Positions 1 to 7,393 of a stretch of DNA of 64,000 bases are shown in pieces. A model generated the notes under the pieces. That model did no database searches. It saw nothing but the letters and a program-made list of their open reading frames with translations, and was not told the origin of the DNA. Both the position numbers and the translations under genes were made by a program. The stretch comes from Hyphomicrobiales bacterium. GTDB taxonomy: Bacteria > Pseudomonadota > Alphaproteobacteria > Rhizobiales > Beijerinckiaceae. The DNA lies in assembly GCA_947455725.1 (NCBI GenBank), contig CANGPL010000006.1, positions 1 through 64,000 of the forward strand. The letters are read 5' to 3'. The stretch's first letter is position 1. The number at the start of each line of letters is the position of its first letter.

Positions 1-158
1 CGGCGGACCGCTTCTGCTTCTTCGCGAACGCGCTTTTCCGATGGCTTTTCGTAATGGCCACGGAGCTTCATTTCGCGGAAGATGCCTTCACGTTGCATCT
101 TCTTCTTAAGCGCCTTGAGCGCTTGGTCTACATTGTTGTCACGGACGAGAACCTGCAC
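1..158 (-). CDS. rpsU: 30S ribosomal protein S21 (3' end outside window)
   Basis: Small basic protein of the 30S subunit that helps base-pairing of mRNA leaders with 16S rRNA. The 52 visible residues start [20 protein letters not shown] and continue through [19 protein letters not shown], which is the S21 signature. The basic C-terminal tail runs off the left edge, since the family is usually about 70 residues. The start is a GTG at 156-158 with a purine-rich stretch (ACGGGAA) a few bases upstream. It lies downstream of purK on the same strand after a gap of about 155 bp, so it probably has its own promoter, although I cannot point to a convincing one. Confidence 0.95.
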   Translation of the reverse strand, partial: MQVLVRDNNVDQALKALKKKMQREGIFREMKLRGHYEKPSEKRVREEAEAVR

Positions 159-314
159 GCGTGTTTTCCCGTAATTAAAAGGTCAATTCTGGAGCCGCCA
201 GTTTTTCTTCGCTAGAAGCCTTGGCAACGTGAGCGCGCTTCCTAACAGAAAGGATCCGTGCTGTCCACGCCTCTACGGGTTAAAAAGCTAAGGTTTTTAC
301 GGCGTTGGACGATT

Positions 315-1385
315 CTATCGAATAACGCGCGTAATATGTCCCATCTTACGCCCCGGACGTGCTTCCCGCTTGCCATAAAGATCGATGATCAAGCCCGGCT
401 CAGCCAGTAAGTCGGCCCAGCGCGCAACATCATCACCGATCAGATTTTCCATCTCAATTTGGCCCAAACGCTTCACGCTGCCCAAAGGCCAGCCGGAAAC
501 GGCGCGAATATGCTGCTCAAATTGCGAGGTTTCAGCGCCACCTAAGGTCCAATGCCCGGAATTATGCACGCGAGGCGCAATTTCATTCACCAGTAACGCT
601 TCTTGCTCGCCTGAACCGGCCACAAAAAACTCAACCGCAAAGACGCCGACATAACCAAGCGCCTCAGCGATTTTTTTCGCAGCCTCTTTTGCAAGCCCTT
701 CGGTTTGAGCGGAGATGGAAGCAGGAAGGATTGTCTTATCAAGAATGTGATGTTTGTGGCGGTTCTCGCACACATCATAGGCGACAAACTCGCCCGTCAG
801 CGCGCGCGCTGCGACGACGGAGACCTCACGGTCAAACGGAACAAAGGCTTCTAAAATGGCTGGTGCATGACCAATCGCATCCCACGCGTCGCGTGCGGAT
901 ACATGATCGCGGATCATCGCCTGCCCTTTGCCGTCATATCCAAGACGACGTGTCTTAAGCACCGATGGTCGGCCGATTGTCACGAGCGCCGCTTCGAGTT
1001 CCTCAAGCGAAGAAACGGCGATAAAATCAGGCACGATCAAACCAAGATCCCGGATGAAGCTTTTCTCTGTGAACCGATCTTGGGTAATCGCCAAAGCGCG
1101 AGGCGCGGGCAATACGGGCACCTGAGCGGATAGGATATCGGCAGTCGCAGCCGGCACGTTTTCAAACTCATATGTGACAACGGAAACCGCAGCGGCAAAA
1201 CGTTTTAAAGCGTCTGCATCTTCATATCCCGCAACGGTCCGCGCCGCAGAAATGTCAAAAGCCGGATTATCGCCTTCGGGCGCAAAAATATGACATTTGA
1301 GGCCCAAAGGCGCGGCTGCAAGCGCCATCATCCGGGCCAATTGCCCACCGCCCAAAATGCCAACCGTATCGCCGGGTTTTAACAT
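315..1385 (-). CDS. purK: N5-carboxyaminoimidazole ribonucleotide synthase
   Basis: Cytosolic ATP-grasp enzyme of purine synthesis. It carboxylates aminoimidazole ribonucleotide with ATP and bicarbonate to give N5-CAIR, which PurE then rearranges. At 356 residues it has the normal length. Visible signatures are the N-terminal GILGGGQLARMM (9-20), the grasp loop LGYDGKGQ (148-155) and the catalytic-face motif NEIAPRVHNSGHWT (267-280). The ATG at 1385 was chosen because it places the family N-terminus (MLKPGDTVGILGGG) at residue 1. An in-frame ATG at 1400 would overlap purE further. The purE stop lies 5 bp upstream, so the two genes are translationally close and certainly one operon. Confidence 0.96.
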   Translation of the reverse strand: MLKPGDTVGILGGGQLARMMALAAAPLGLKCHIFAPEGDNPAFDISAARTVAGYEDADALKRFAAAVSVVTYEFENVPAATADILSAQVPVLPAPRALAITQDRFTEKSFIRDLGLIVPDFIAVSSLEELEAALVTIGRPSVLKTRRLGYDGKGQAMIRDHVSARDAWDAIGHAPAILEAFVPFDREVSVVAARALTGEFVAYDVCENRHKHHILDKTILPASISAQTEGLAKEAAKKIAEALGYVGVFAVEFFVAGSGEQEALLVNEIAPRVHNSGHWTLGGAETSQFEQHIRAVSGWPLGSVKRLGQIEMENLIGDDVARWADLLAEPGLIIDLYGKREARPGRKMGHITRVIR

Positions 1386-1389
1386 TGCA

Positions 1390-1887
1390 TCAGGCCTCAT
1401 CGGATGGCGTTTCAGCAACCGATGCCGACTGCCGCGCGCGCCACGCATCCAAACGATCGGCTAGAGCGCGATCATGCAACGCCAGAACAGAAACGGCGAG
1501 TAATGCCGCATTTACTGCGCCGGCCTTTCCGATAGCGAGCGTTCCAACCGGAATTCCGGCGGGCATCTGAACAATTGAGAGAAGACTATCTTGACCAGAT
1601 AATGCTTTGGATTCCACCGGCACGCCAAAAACGGGCAAAGGCGTCATGGCCGCTGTCATACCGGGCAGATGGGCGGCACCGCCAGCACCCGCGATAATCA
1701 CGTGAAAACCATTATTCCGCGCCGAACGGGCAAAATCATAAAGCCGTTCAGGGGTCCGGTGCGCCGAGACAATGCGCGCATCATAGGCCACGCTAAGGGC
1801 GTCGAGCGTTTCAGCGGCGTGCCGCATGGTGGCCCAATCGGACTGGCTGCCCATGATGATGGCGACGGGCGTCTTGGCTTCGGTCAT
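1390..1887 (-). CDS. purE: N5-carboxyaminoimidazole ribonucleotide mutase (class I PurE)
   Basis: Converts N5-CAIR to CAIR in de novo purine synthesis, directly after PurK. The 165 residues match class I PurE in length. The phosphate-binding MGSQSDW (12-18), the catalytic-histidine motif SAHRTP (His43) and the [10 protein letters not shown] loop are all present. It is the first gene of a purE-purK operon, and purK begins just past its stop. The presence of PurK shows the bacterial N5-CAIR route rather than the single-step class II AIR carboxylase route. The adjacent upstream region is short (about 80 bp) before the end of a DUF465 gene on the same strand. Confidence 0.97.
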   Translation of the reverse strand: MTEAKTPVAIIMGSQSDWATMRHAAETLDALSVAYDARIVSAHRTPERLYDFARSARNNGFHVIIAGAGGAAHLPGMTAAMTPLPVFGVPVESKALSGQDSLLSIVQMPAGIPVGTLAIGKAGAVNAALLAVSVLALHDRALADRLDAWRARQSASVAETPSDEA

Positions 1888-1966
1888 TTCTATGCCTTTC
1901 CGCTTAAAAACGCTGCCTATCTTCCGACGGTGACGAAGGCAAGAGCAGAGATCGCGATTTGCCTAT

Positions 1967-2188
1967 TTAGGCGATGATATCGGGCGTAATTTGATCCTCA
2001 ATCTGTCGGATCAAATCTTTGAGCAATAATTTGCGGCGCTTAAACCGGCGGATTTGAAGCTGATCGGCTTGGCCAATGGCCTCTAAGGCCTCAACCGCAT
2101 CGCTGATATCTTTATGCTCAATCCGCAAGCGTTGCAGCTCGGCCATGAGCGCAGCAGGATCAACGGGCAAATCGGACGAATCAGTCAT
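1967..2188 (-). CDS. YdcH-like DUF465 small coiled-coil protein
   Basis: A 73-residue protein of the DUF465/YdcH family, whose function is unknown. After an acidic N-terminus it consists of a charged helical region ending in a basic RRFKRRKLLLKDLI stretch, typical of the family and consistent with a coiled coil. The ATG at 2188 removes an unlikely upstream extension and gives the usual family length. It sits upstream of purE on the same strand. A second DUF465 gene is divergently transcribed 234 bp away and shares the basic KRKKLxLK core, so the two are probably paralogues. No targeting signal or membrane segment is visible. Confidence 0.85.
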   Translation of the reverse strand: MTDSSDLPVDPAALMAELQRLRIEHKDISDAVEALEAIGQADQLQIRRFKRRKLLLKDLIRQIEDQITPDIIA

Positions 2189-2422
2189 TTCACGGCCTTT
2201 TCCGGATGACCGGATTGCTGACATGGAAACTATGGCAGACCACACGCTGAACGCGCAAGTCGACGCAGCGGGGAAAATGCGGACAAAACGATGATAATCA
2301 ACGCTTAAAAGCTAATCCATCAAAGATTCATCGTTCATCAAAGATGAGCACTCGACAGTTGCCAATTTTATGACAAACTCATGAATACCGGTCTTGAACC
2401 CGCCCCCATCAGGAGGAGCAGC

Positions 2423-2611
2423 ATGTCGTTACAATCGCATTTGGTTGAACTCGAACGCCGCCATCAGGCTCTTGAACGCGAAATACAAACGGAACAAATC
2501 CATCCTTCGGCCAGCGATCTGAAAATCAGGGAGCTCAAGCGCAAAAAGCTCCATCTCAAACAAGAAATTGAAAAGCTGAAAGTGCAAACCGTCAAAACGG
2601 TGCTGCATTAA
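2423..2611 (+). CDS. YdcH-like DUF465 small coiled-coil protein, second copy
   Basis: A 62-residue DUF465 protein starting MSLQSHLVELERRHQALE, followed by a heptad-rich helix and the family basic core IRELKRKKLHLKQEIEKL. The start at 2423 is decided by a strong ribosome binding site (AGGAGGAG, 2411-2418); an in-frame ATG 42 bp upstream lacks one. It is divergent from the DUF465 gene at 1967-2188. The next gene downstream is tRNA-Arg on the opposite strand, so this is a single-gene unit. Function is not known. The coiled-coil character is inferred from the spacing of Leu and Ile residues. Confidence 0.85.
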   Translation: MSLQSHLVELERRHQALEREIQTEQIHPSASDLKIRELKRKKLHLKQEIEKLKVQTVKTVLH

Positions 2612-2651
2612 GCGAAACTTCCGCGTCATCTCGGCCGCTTGAGATGAAAAT

Positions 2652-2728
2652 TGGCGATCCCGGGATGACTCGAACATCCGACCTACGGTTTAGGAAACCG
2701 TCGCTCTATCCTGCTGAGCTACGGGACC
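2652..2728 (-). tRNA. tRNA-Arg, anticodon CCT
   Basis: Read on the minus strand, the sequence folds as a complete cloverleaf of 77 nt with an encoded CCA end (2652-2654). The acceptor stem GGTCCCG/CGGGATC pairs fully with one G-U. The D-arm contains AGCTCAGC...GGATAGAGC, the anticodon stem ACGGT/ACCGT closes a loop TTCCTAA with anticodon CCT, and the T-arm contains GTTCGAGTC. It decodes the rare AGG arginine codon. It stands alone between a DUF465 gene and the M48 peptidase gene. No integrated element is seen at its 3' end. Confidence 0.95.
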
Positions 2729-2892
2729 GCACGCTTTTGTGCATATCACGGCTTTTGTAATTTTGCAGCCGGTCGGATCAATATTTTGTCGCCTTTTAGC
2801 CGGGCTAAACGCTTGAAAAATGGGCCCCGGACGCGCTATCCCAAAGTCAGAGCTAAGATGTCCCTACGACATCAAGCAAGGCCAGGGAGCAA

Positions 2893-4314
2893 ATGGCGAT
2901 GTTAAGGCCATTGAACATCAAGCGGTTTGCGCTTCTGGCGTGCATTGGCTTTTTGGCCTCAGGCTGCATGAGCCTTTCAGGCGAGCGCCCGAAAGCAACC
3001 GTTCTGGTCGCCCCGACGGTCCAAGATCAAGCGGTCAACGCCGAACGGGAGCGGCTCGTTGCAACCTTCGGCGGCGAATATCGTGCACCCGGCCCGGTCC
3101 TTGATCTTGTGCGCGAAATTGTCGAGCGGGTGGTTGCCTCAAGCGATGATCCTTCGGCGCATTATCGCGTCGCGGTCTTAAATTCGCCCTCGATCAATGC
3201 TTTCGCGCTTCCAACGGGTGATATTTACGTCACGCGTGGATTACTCGCTCTGGCCAATGATACATCCGAGCTGGCCGCTGTTCTCGCCCATGAAGTCGGT
3301 CACGTTACGGCTAGGCACGCGGCCCAACGCGCCGAATTTGAAAAGCTCGCGACGTCCTCGGTGCTAGACCCTATTTCGGGCACATCAGCGATCAATTCTC
3401 GGTTCTTGCTCGCAAGCTTCTCGCGGGGGCAAGAATTGGAGGCCGATGAAATCGGAATTCGGACCATCGCAAAGGCAGGCTATGATCCCTATGGATCAGC
3501 CCGTTTCCTGTCGTCTTTGGCGCGGCAAACATCCTTTTCGGGCGAAACGCGGCCTGCGGCGCGCTTCAGTTTCCTCTCTAGCCATCCATCAACGCCGCAG
3601 CGCATGGCCGCGGCTTTGGAAGTGGCCCGCAGCAGCGTCAGCCCATCAGCTATCGAGGCAGATCGCGTCCGTTATCTGACCGCGCTCAATGGATTAGCCT
3701 ATGGCGAAGACCCGACGGGCGGGGTGATCCGAGGCAGGCGGTTTCTCCATTCGCGCCTCGATTTCACGCTTACCGCGCCTGAGGGTTTCATCTTGGAGAA
3801 TTCGGCGCAGGCCGTTGTCGGTATTGCCGCCAATGGCAATCAAGCCCTGCGTCTTGATACGATCCAAGCAGGATCAACGAGTCTTGAAGCCTCGCTTGCG
3901 GCAGGCTGGATCGACAATGCGCCGAGCGCCGACATCACATCCTTTTCGATCGGCGCATTTTCGGGTGCAACGGCTATAGCGAGGGGGCCGGAATGGACCT
4001 TCCGACTGGCCGCGATCCAAAAAAATGATCAAATCTTTCGGATCATTTTTGCCGCGCGCGAGTTAACGCCTCAGCTTGACCGGGCATTTTTGGCAGCCAT
4101 TGGCAGTTTCCGCGCTCTAACGCCGGATGAAATCAATTCAATAAGACCGCAACACCTCGCCATTGTCGCTGCGACGGCAGAGGATACGGCGGCTTCACTG
4201 GCGGCCAAAGGCGATAGCGGCGATCAAGCGCTGGATCGGTTTTTAATGTTAAACGGGTTAGACCGGCCAAAAATCAAACCGAGCGAACTCTATAAAATGA
4301 TCGCCACAGACTAA
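2893..4314 (+). CDS. M48 family zinc metallopeptidase lipoprotein
   Basis: Predicted envelope metalloprotease. The N-terminus has a lipoprotein signal peptide with lipobox LASGC (Cys25), so the mature protein should be lipid-anchored facing the periplasm. The M48 catalytic motif HEVGH is at 133-137 and the third zinc ligand lies in the ELEAD segment near 181-185. The region beyond about residue 270 is a C-terminal extension I cannot assign to a known domain. M48 lipoproteins of the BepA/LoiP type degrade misfolded outer-membrane proteins, and a similar role is an inference here. The ATG at 2893 follows GGGAG; a second ATG two codons later is also possible. A strong terminator overlaps its stop codon. 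Confidence 0.9.
   Translation: MAMLRPLNIKRFALLACIGFLASGCMSLSGERPKATVLVAPTVQDQAVNAERERLVATFGGEYRAPGPVLDLVREIVERVVASSDDPSAHYRVAVLNSPSINAFALPTGDIYVTRGLLALANDTSELAAVLAHEVGHVTARHAAQRAEFEKLATSSVLDPISGTSAINSRFLLASFSRGQELEADEIGIRTIAKAGYDPYGSARFLSSLARQTSFSGETRPAARFSFLSSHPSTPQRMAAALEVARSSVSPSAIEADRVRYLTALNGLAYGEDPTGGVIRGRRFLHSRLDFTLTAPEGFILENSAQAVVGIAANGNQALRLDTIQAGSTSLEASLAAGWIDNAPSADITSFSIGAFSGATAIARGPEWTFRLAAIQKNDQIFRIIFAARELTPQLDRAFLAAIGSFRALTPDEINSIRPQHLAIVAATAEDTAASLAAKGDSGDQALDRFLMLNGLDRPKIKPSELYKMIATD
4021..4050 (+). repeat. perfect 10-bp inverted repeat followed by a T run, inside the M48 gene
   Basis: AAAAATGATC is separated by 10 nt from its exact reverse complement GATCATTTTT. The right arm ends in five T residues, so the RNA would form a weak, AT-rich hairpin with a U tract. 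It lies within coding sequence near the 3' end of the peptidase gene. It may be chance or an internal attenuation point. Confidence 0.45.
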
Positions 4315-4338
4315 AAAGGGCGCCAATGGCGCCCTTTT
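4314..4338. terminator. Bidirectional rho-independent terminator
   Basis: AAAAGGGCGCC and GGCGCCCTTTT form an 11-bp perfect stem with a 3-nt loop. A or T runs on both sides allow it to work on both strands. It separates the convergent M48 peptidase gene and carD, and its first base is the last base of the peptidase stop codon. Confidence 0.9.
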
Positions 4339-4363
4339 ATTCAAAATTCGTCGGGATCGACGA

Positions 4364-4957
4364 TTATGCTGCTTCTTCCTGCTCGTCTTCGAGATCCGCA
4401 TCAATTTCTGCTTCAGCTTCGGCACTCTTGTTGCGCTTTGGCGATTTCGCCAGATGGGCTTCGACCAATTTGAGCGCTTCGTTTTCCATCGAAGCATTAA
4501 CAGCCGCTACTTCACGCACCAGACGATCAAGCGCTGCTTCATAAAGCTGACGCTCGGAATAAGACTGTTCAGGCTGCGCGTCGGAGCGATAAAGGTCGCG
4601 CACGACCTCCGCGATTTGGATAATGTCACCGGAATTGATCTTCGCTTCATATTCCTGCGCCCGACGCGACCACATCGTACGCTTGATCCGCGCGCGGCCG
4701 CTGACCGTTTCAAGAGCCTTCGTAATCAAACCAGACTCAGAGAGCTTGCGCATGCCAACGGCCGCCGCTTTGGCGGTTGGAACACGCAGCGTCATCTTAT
4801 CTTTTTCAAAAAAGATCACGAATAATTCGAGCTTGAAACCCGCAACTTCTTGTTCTTCGATCGCCGTAATGCGGCCAACACCATGCGTTGGATAAACAAC
4901 CGATTCACCCGTTTTGAAACCCTGGCGATTAGCGGTCTTCTTTGTTCCTGTCGTCAT
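4364..4957 (-). CDS. carD: CarD family transcriptional regulator
   Basis: CarD/CdnL proteins bind the beta subunit of RNA polymerase and stabilise open promoter complexes, notably at ribosomal and housekeeping promoters. The 197-residue protein begins with the RNA-polymerase-interacting Tudor-like domain (GESVVYPTHGVGRITAIEE, about 17-35, followed by beta strands to about 75). A helical DNA-contacting domain follows, and an acidic tail rich in Glu ends it. The tail is typical of alphaproteobacterial CarD proteins. It is a single gene between a terminator and fdxA, and the 258-bp upstream gap (4958-5215) presumably holds its promoter. Confidence 0.93.
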   Translation of the reverse strand: MTTGTKKTANRQGFKTGESVVYPTHGVGRITAIEEQEVAGFKLELFVIFFEKDKMTLRVPTAKAAAVGMRKLSESGLITKALETVSGRARIKRTMWSRRAQEYEAKINSGDIIQIAEVVRDLYRSDAQPEQSYSERQLYEAALDRLVREVAAVNASMENEALKLVEAHLAKSPKRNKSAEAEAEIDADLEDEQEEAA

Positions 4958-5215
4958 TGTGACGCGTACTTTCTATGTTGCGCCGAAAAACGGCGAAAAG
5001 CGAAAAAGTCACTGGCTATTTTTATCATTGTCGACCGAGCCAAACGACAGAATTTCTCCCCAAACTAGCGGTCAATCGAACCAAGTTATGGGGAAGTGCC
5101 GAATGTTCCAGTCAGTGGAAAAATAACCCGAACCCGTCTTTTCAACGGGATATCACGGTATATATCAGAAAAATGACGCTTTTCCAAGTCTTATGCGCGT
5201 TGCGTCGAAAGACGG

Positions 5216-5551
5216 TTAATCGCCCTCGCCCGGATTAGGTGAAAAGAGCGCGAGCTTATCGGCCTTACCATCAAAATCCTTCGCATCGGGAGCAGCATCG
5301 CGCTTGATGGTGATATTAGGCCAGGTCTTGGCATAATCAGCGTTGAGCTTGAGCCAGCTCTCGAGACCCGATTCCGTATCGGGCTTGATCGCGTCCGCAG
5401 GGCATTCGGGCTCGCAAACGCCGCAATCAATGCATTCGTCGGGATGGATGACGAGCATATTCTCGCCTTCATAGAAGCAATCGACCGGGCATACCTCGAC
5501 GCAGTCCATATATTTGCACTTAATGCAATTTTCGACGACCACATATGTCAT
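5216..5551 (-). CDS. fdxA: 7Fe ferredoxin ([3Fe-4S][4Fe-4S])
   Basis: Small cytosolic electron carrier. Of 111 residues, Cys9, Cys17 and Cys50 match the ligands of the [3Fe-4S] cluster, and Cys21, Cys40, Cys43 and Cys46 those of the [4Fe-4S] cluster, as in Azotobacter ferredoxin I. Cys12 and Cys25 are also present. The sequence [12 protein letters not shown] and the C-terminal DYAKTWPNI region are typical of alphaproteobacterial FdxA. It lies upstream of carD on the same strand after a 258-bp gap, a common neighbourhood in Hyphomicrobiales. The redox partner cannot be read from the window. Confidence 0.96.
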   Translation of the reverse strand: MTYVVVENCIKCKYMDCVEVCPVDCFYEGENMLVIHPDECIDCGVCEPECPADAIKPDTESGLESWLKLNADYAKTWPNITIKRDAAPDAKDFDGKADKLALFSPNPGEGD

Positions 5552-5649
5552 TGTAAGCTCCGGTAAAGCGCGTTCAATCTAGGCAATTCTGCTAGCCGAG
5601 TTCTTGAACGGTTGCAAGCGAGGCAACGCGACCCCGACGGAAGAAAAAA

Positions 5650-6477
5650 TTAGAGCTTTCGGCCAGCCGGCAAAGGCGGCGCTTCACGGATCAGCAGCAA
5701 ATCAACGCGGCGATTAGCGGGCAATTGCGGATTATCGGGAAATAGGGGGTCGGCATCCGCTTTACCAATAATCGCCGTAAACCGATCCTGCGGCAGTCCA
5801 TATTCGACTAAAATTTTACGAATTGACGCGGCCCTGCCCACCGAGAGCTCCCAAGGCGAGACGTCGGGCTGAACACCCGCCGGTGGCGCTGCTGTATGAC
5901 CGGTAATCTCAATCCTATTGGACAATTTTTTCAATGCCGGGACCAAACGACGCAACGCATCGCGGACATAAGGATAGGGCTCTACCGAGCCATCAGGAAA
6001 CATCGAGCGGCCGGTTTGATCGACCAGCGATACGTCAAGCCCGTCTTTGTTTTCTTGAACAATCAGGTTTTTCGATAATTCGGCGATTTCTGGCAAATCG
6101 GCGATCGCCTGTCGTAGCGTTGCAGCTGCAAGGCCAAAGGTCCGGTCATTGGTGGCAAGATCAAGCCCCTCGTCGCGCCGTTCACCGACCAAAGGACCGG
6201 CTTGGTCGGTTCCCTCTTCGGGCGGAAGAAATTTAGCATTCTTCAGGAAGGGCTTGGTCGGTGTACCGTTCATTTCGATCATGGAGGCGAAGCGATTTTC
6301 GCGCTGCATCCCGAATGCGTCGCGCATTGATCCGGCAACCAGTTTCATCTTGGCCTGATCTTGGGTGGAAAAGGCCACGAGCATCACGAAGAAGCTCATC
6401 AGGAGACCCATAAGGTCGGCAAAGGTCACAAACCACCCATGCCCTCCGCCGCCATGACCACCTTTCTTGCGCGCCAT
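5650..6477 (-). CDS. MotB-like stator protein with OmpA-type C-terminal domain
   Basis: Partner of the MotA-like protein encoded just upstream. The N-terminus has the MotB plug/TM segment WFVTFADLMGLLMSFFVMLVAF with the proton-conducting Asp21. A C-terminal OmpA/MotB domain (about 150-270) contains ELSVGRA and ends with the family ANRRVDLLL. One oddity is that the peptidoglycan-binding GHTD motif reads GHTAAPPAG, with Ala in place of the Asp expected to contact diaminopimelate. No other flagellar genes are in the window, so it may be an orphan flagellar stator or a stator-like energy transducer. It is 275 residues long and starts 5 bp after the motA stop, so the two are translationally linked. 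Confidence 0.85.
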   Translation of the reverse strand: MARKKGGHGGGGHGWFVTFADLMGLLMSFFVMLVAFSTQDQAKMKLVAGSMRDAFGMQRENRFASMIEMNGTPTKPFLKNAKFLPPEEGTDQAGPLVGERRDEGLDLATNDRTFGLAAATLRQAIADLPEIAELSKNLIVQENKDGLDVSLVDQTGRSMFPDGSVEPYPYVRDALRRLVPALKKLSNRIEITGHTAAPPAGVQPDVSPWELSVGRAASIRKILVEYGLPQDRFTAIIGKADADPLFPDNPQLPANRRVDLLLIREAPPLPAGRKL

Positions 6478-6482
6478 CGTGC

Positions 6483-7247
6483 TTAAGCCGCCGCAAGTGC
6501 TTCGCGGTGTTTCACCGGAAGATAGGCCACCAGCATTTCGCGCACGACTGCCGGACTTTTTGCCTCGCGGATCTGCATGACGCCATCAATAACAAGCGCG
6601 CGGCAGACATCCTCTTCTTCCAGTTTGAGCTGGAGTTTATCAGCAATCGGCAGGCAGATCAGGTTCGCGACCAACGCGCCATAGAGGGTGGCAAGGAGCG
6701 AAATCGCCATAAAAGGCCCAAGTTTTGATGGGTCTTCCATATGGCTGAACATCTGCACCATACCGAGAAGCGTGCCGATCATGCCCCATGCCGGTGCCGC
6801 GTCACCAATCGAACGATAAAGCTTGCCGCCCTCCTCAAGCCGCATCAAAAAATTATCGGTGTCGCGCTGCAAGGTTTCGCGAATAAATTCGCGATCATAA
6901 CCGTCGGCAATATAGCGAATGCCCTGCGCCAAGAATTTGTCTTTGACCGTCACGCGCTCAAGCGCTGCAGCACCCGAACGGCGCGCGGTATCAGCAACTT
7001 TCGTGATTTCTTCGATCAGTTCACGCGGCTCTGACGAATGCATCATGAAAGCGTAGCGCATGCCCGTCGGAAAGCCGTGTAGTAGCGTCGAAAGCGGAAA
7101 TCGGATCAGCGTTGCACCGGAGCAACCACCGAAAATAACGATCAGCGCATGTTCGCTCACAAAGGCGCTTGGCGACCCTTCAGCCGTCGTCAGGAAGCCT
7201 AAAACAACGAGTCCAATTACAAGGCCAAGCCCGGTCGCAATATCCAT
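6483..7247 (-). CDS. MotA/PomA-type stator channel protein
   Basis: Inner-membrane ion channel subunit of 254 residues, closer in length to PomA than to E. coli MotA. Four membrane segments are visible: two near the N-terminus (about 4-22 and 33-53) and two in the second half (about 150-172 and 183-203). The large cytoplasmic loop between them holds the charged torque-generating region. The conserved third-segment sequence PAWGMIGTLLGMVQMF and fourth-segment LLATLYGALVANLICLPIA support the MotA/TolQ/ExbB superfamily, MotA branch. It forms a two-gene operon with the MotB-like gene. Whether it drives flagellar rotation cannot be decided without the rest of the genome. Confidence 0.87.
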   Translation of the reverse strand: MDIATGLGLVIGLVVLGFLTTAEGSPSAFVSEHALIVIFGGCSGATLIRFPLSTLLHGFPTGMRYAFMMHSSEPRELIEEITKVADTARRSGAAALERVTVKDKFLAQGIRYIADGYDREFIRETLQRDTDNFLMRLEEGGKLYRSIGDAAPAWGMIGTLLGMVQMFSHMEDPSKLGPFMAISLLATLYGALVANLICLPIADKLQLKLEEEDVCRALVIDGVMQIREAKSPAVVREMLVAYLPVKHREALAAA

Positions 7248-7336
7248 TGCTTACGTCCAATTTCATGAGGATTTGAAATAAGTGACGTAACGTTAGACGA
7301 AGACCCTAAACAAATCGTAAGCTAATCGCGAAAAAT

Positions 7337-7366
7337 TTAAAAAGAGGCCGCCCTTGCGAGCGACCT
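7337..7366 (-). terminator. Rho-independent terminator after the CNNM/CorC gene
   Basis: On the minus strand, AGGTCGC and GCGGCCT form a 7-bp stem (one G-U pair) with an 8-nt loop, followed by CTTTTT. It lies about 30 bp beyond the stop of the gene at 7394-8692 and upstream of the motA promoter region. Confidence 0.75.
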
Positions 7367-7393
7367 TTTCGGCTTTATCAAAAGCACTTCAGC

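Noticed and set aside
159-314. Possible 6S RNA or other small RNA between purK and rpsU
   Set aside because: I looked for a long irregular hairpin with a central bubble and did not find convincing pairing; only a weak TAAAAA/TTTTTA stem near the purK end.
4454-4825. 123-codon frame antisense to carD
   Set aside because: Overlaps a well-conserved gene on the other strand and resembles no known protein.
4958-5215. Small gene or regulatory RNA between carD and fdxA
   Set aside because: Short overlapping frames here lack ribosome binding sites and resemble nothing; only weak 5-bp inverted repeats are seen, so I treat it as the carD promoter region.
5191-5544. 117-codon frame on the same strand as fdxA
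   Set aside because: It is fdxA read in another frame, Ser- and Arg-rich, while the true frame has all cluster cysteines.
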